Origin: Lentibacillus saliphilus
GTDB lineage: Bacteria > Bacillota > Bacilli > Bacillales > Amphibacillaceae
NCBI RefSeq assembly: GCF_019093865.1
Contig: NZ_JABJXD010000012.1
Coordinates: forward strand, 1 to 32,880
Length of the DNA stretch: 32,880 nucleotides
Reading direction: 5' to 3'
A model generated the notes under the pieces. That model was given only the letters and a program-made list of their open reading frames with translations, had not been told where the DNA came from and searched no databases. Positions 32,848 to 32,880 of this stretch are shown here, one piece after another. Every line of letters begins with the position of its first letter. The stretch's first letter is position 1. Position numbers and translations under genes: made by a program.

Positions 32848-32880
32848 ATGAATTTAAATCACTGGTTTGCAAATGGGATC
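32848..32880 (+). CDS. Start of a gene cut by the window edge
   Basis: An ATG at 32848 follows GAGGAGG (32834-32840) by 7 bases and opens a frame MNLNHWFANGI that runs off the right edge. Eleven residues are too few to identify the product. An ATG at 32842 in the same frame is too close to the ribosome-binding site. Confidence 0.6.
   Translation, partial: MNLNHWFANGI

Noticed and set aside
1-32880. CRISPR array, tRNA or rRNA genes
   Set aside because: No regularly spaced direct repeats and no cloverleaf or rRNA-like sequences were noticed; the only structured RNAs found are the T-box, S-box and FMN leaders.

Overview
The window looks like chromosomal core sequence of a low-GC Gram-positive bacterium of the Bacillaceae. 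The evidence is the gene content and order, which resemble the Bacillus subtilis leuS-ytqB-ytpB-ytoA-metK-pckA-ytlACD-ytkD-men region. Supporting signs are strong GGAGG ribosome-binding sites, frequent TTG/GTG starts, a T-box, an S-box and an FMN riboswitch in their usual places, and a GC-rich repeat of a kind I recall from many Bacillaceae. A salt- or alkali-tolerant relative such as Virgibacillus, Lentibacillus or Oceanobacillus is plausible, but this is inference from protein similarity recalled from memory.

Left part (1-14430): an unrecognised secreted protein; leuS behind a leucine T-box; ytqB (SAM methyltransferase); ytpB (large terpene synthase); ytoA (gamma-carbonic-anhydrase fold); metK behind a SAM riboswitch; and pckA, whose -10 box overlaps a sequence matching the CcpN operator consensus. 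These are followed by a three-gene NitT/TauT-type ABC importer (ytlA-ytlC-ytlD), the Nudix hydrolase ytkD, a membrane-anchored protein of unknown function and a small conserved protein.

Middle part (14495-28517): the menaquinone genes menF-menD-menH-menB form one minus-strand operon. menE, normally next to menB, lies about 7.8 kb further on. The space between is filled by a minus-strand glycoside locus: a ROK regulator, a solute-binding lipoprotein, two MalF/MalG-type permeases and a family GH38 alpha-mannosidase. No ATPase gene accompanies the importer, so it probably shares an MsmX-type ATPase encoded elsewhere. menC is not in the window. A 9-5-9 bp palindrome just downstream of the predicted ROK promoter is the best operator candidate. 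This locus is the most accessory part of the window and the likeliest to hold unstudied biology: import and hydrolysis of an alpha-mannoside, possibly a glycan fragment or a mannosylated compatible solute.

Right part (28698-32880): menA and a hotdog thioesterase (menI-like) run divergently from menF, so the window encodes most of the chorismate-to-demethylmenaquinone route. Next come the riboflavin ECF S-component ribU behind an FMN riboswitch, an M42 aminopeptidase, a degenerate or interrupted Bacillaceae GC-rich repeat, and the first codons of a rightward gene cut by the window edge. Gene boundaries are mostly marked by clear, often bidirectional, hairpin terminators. I see no tRNA, rRNA, CRISPR array, transposase or prophage gene.
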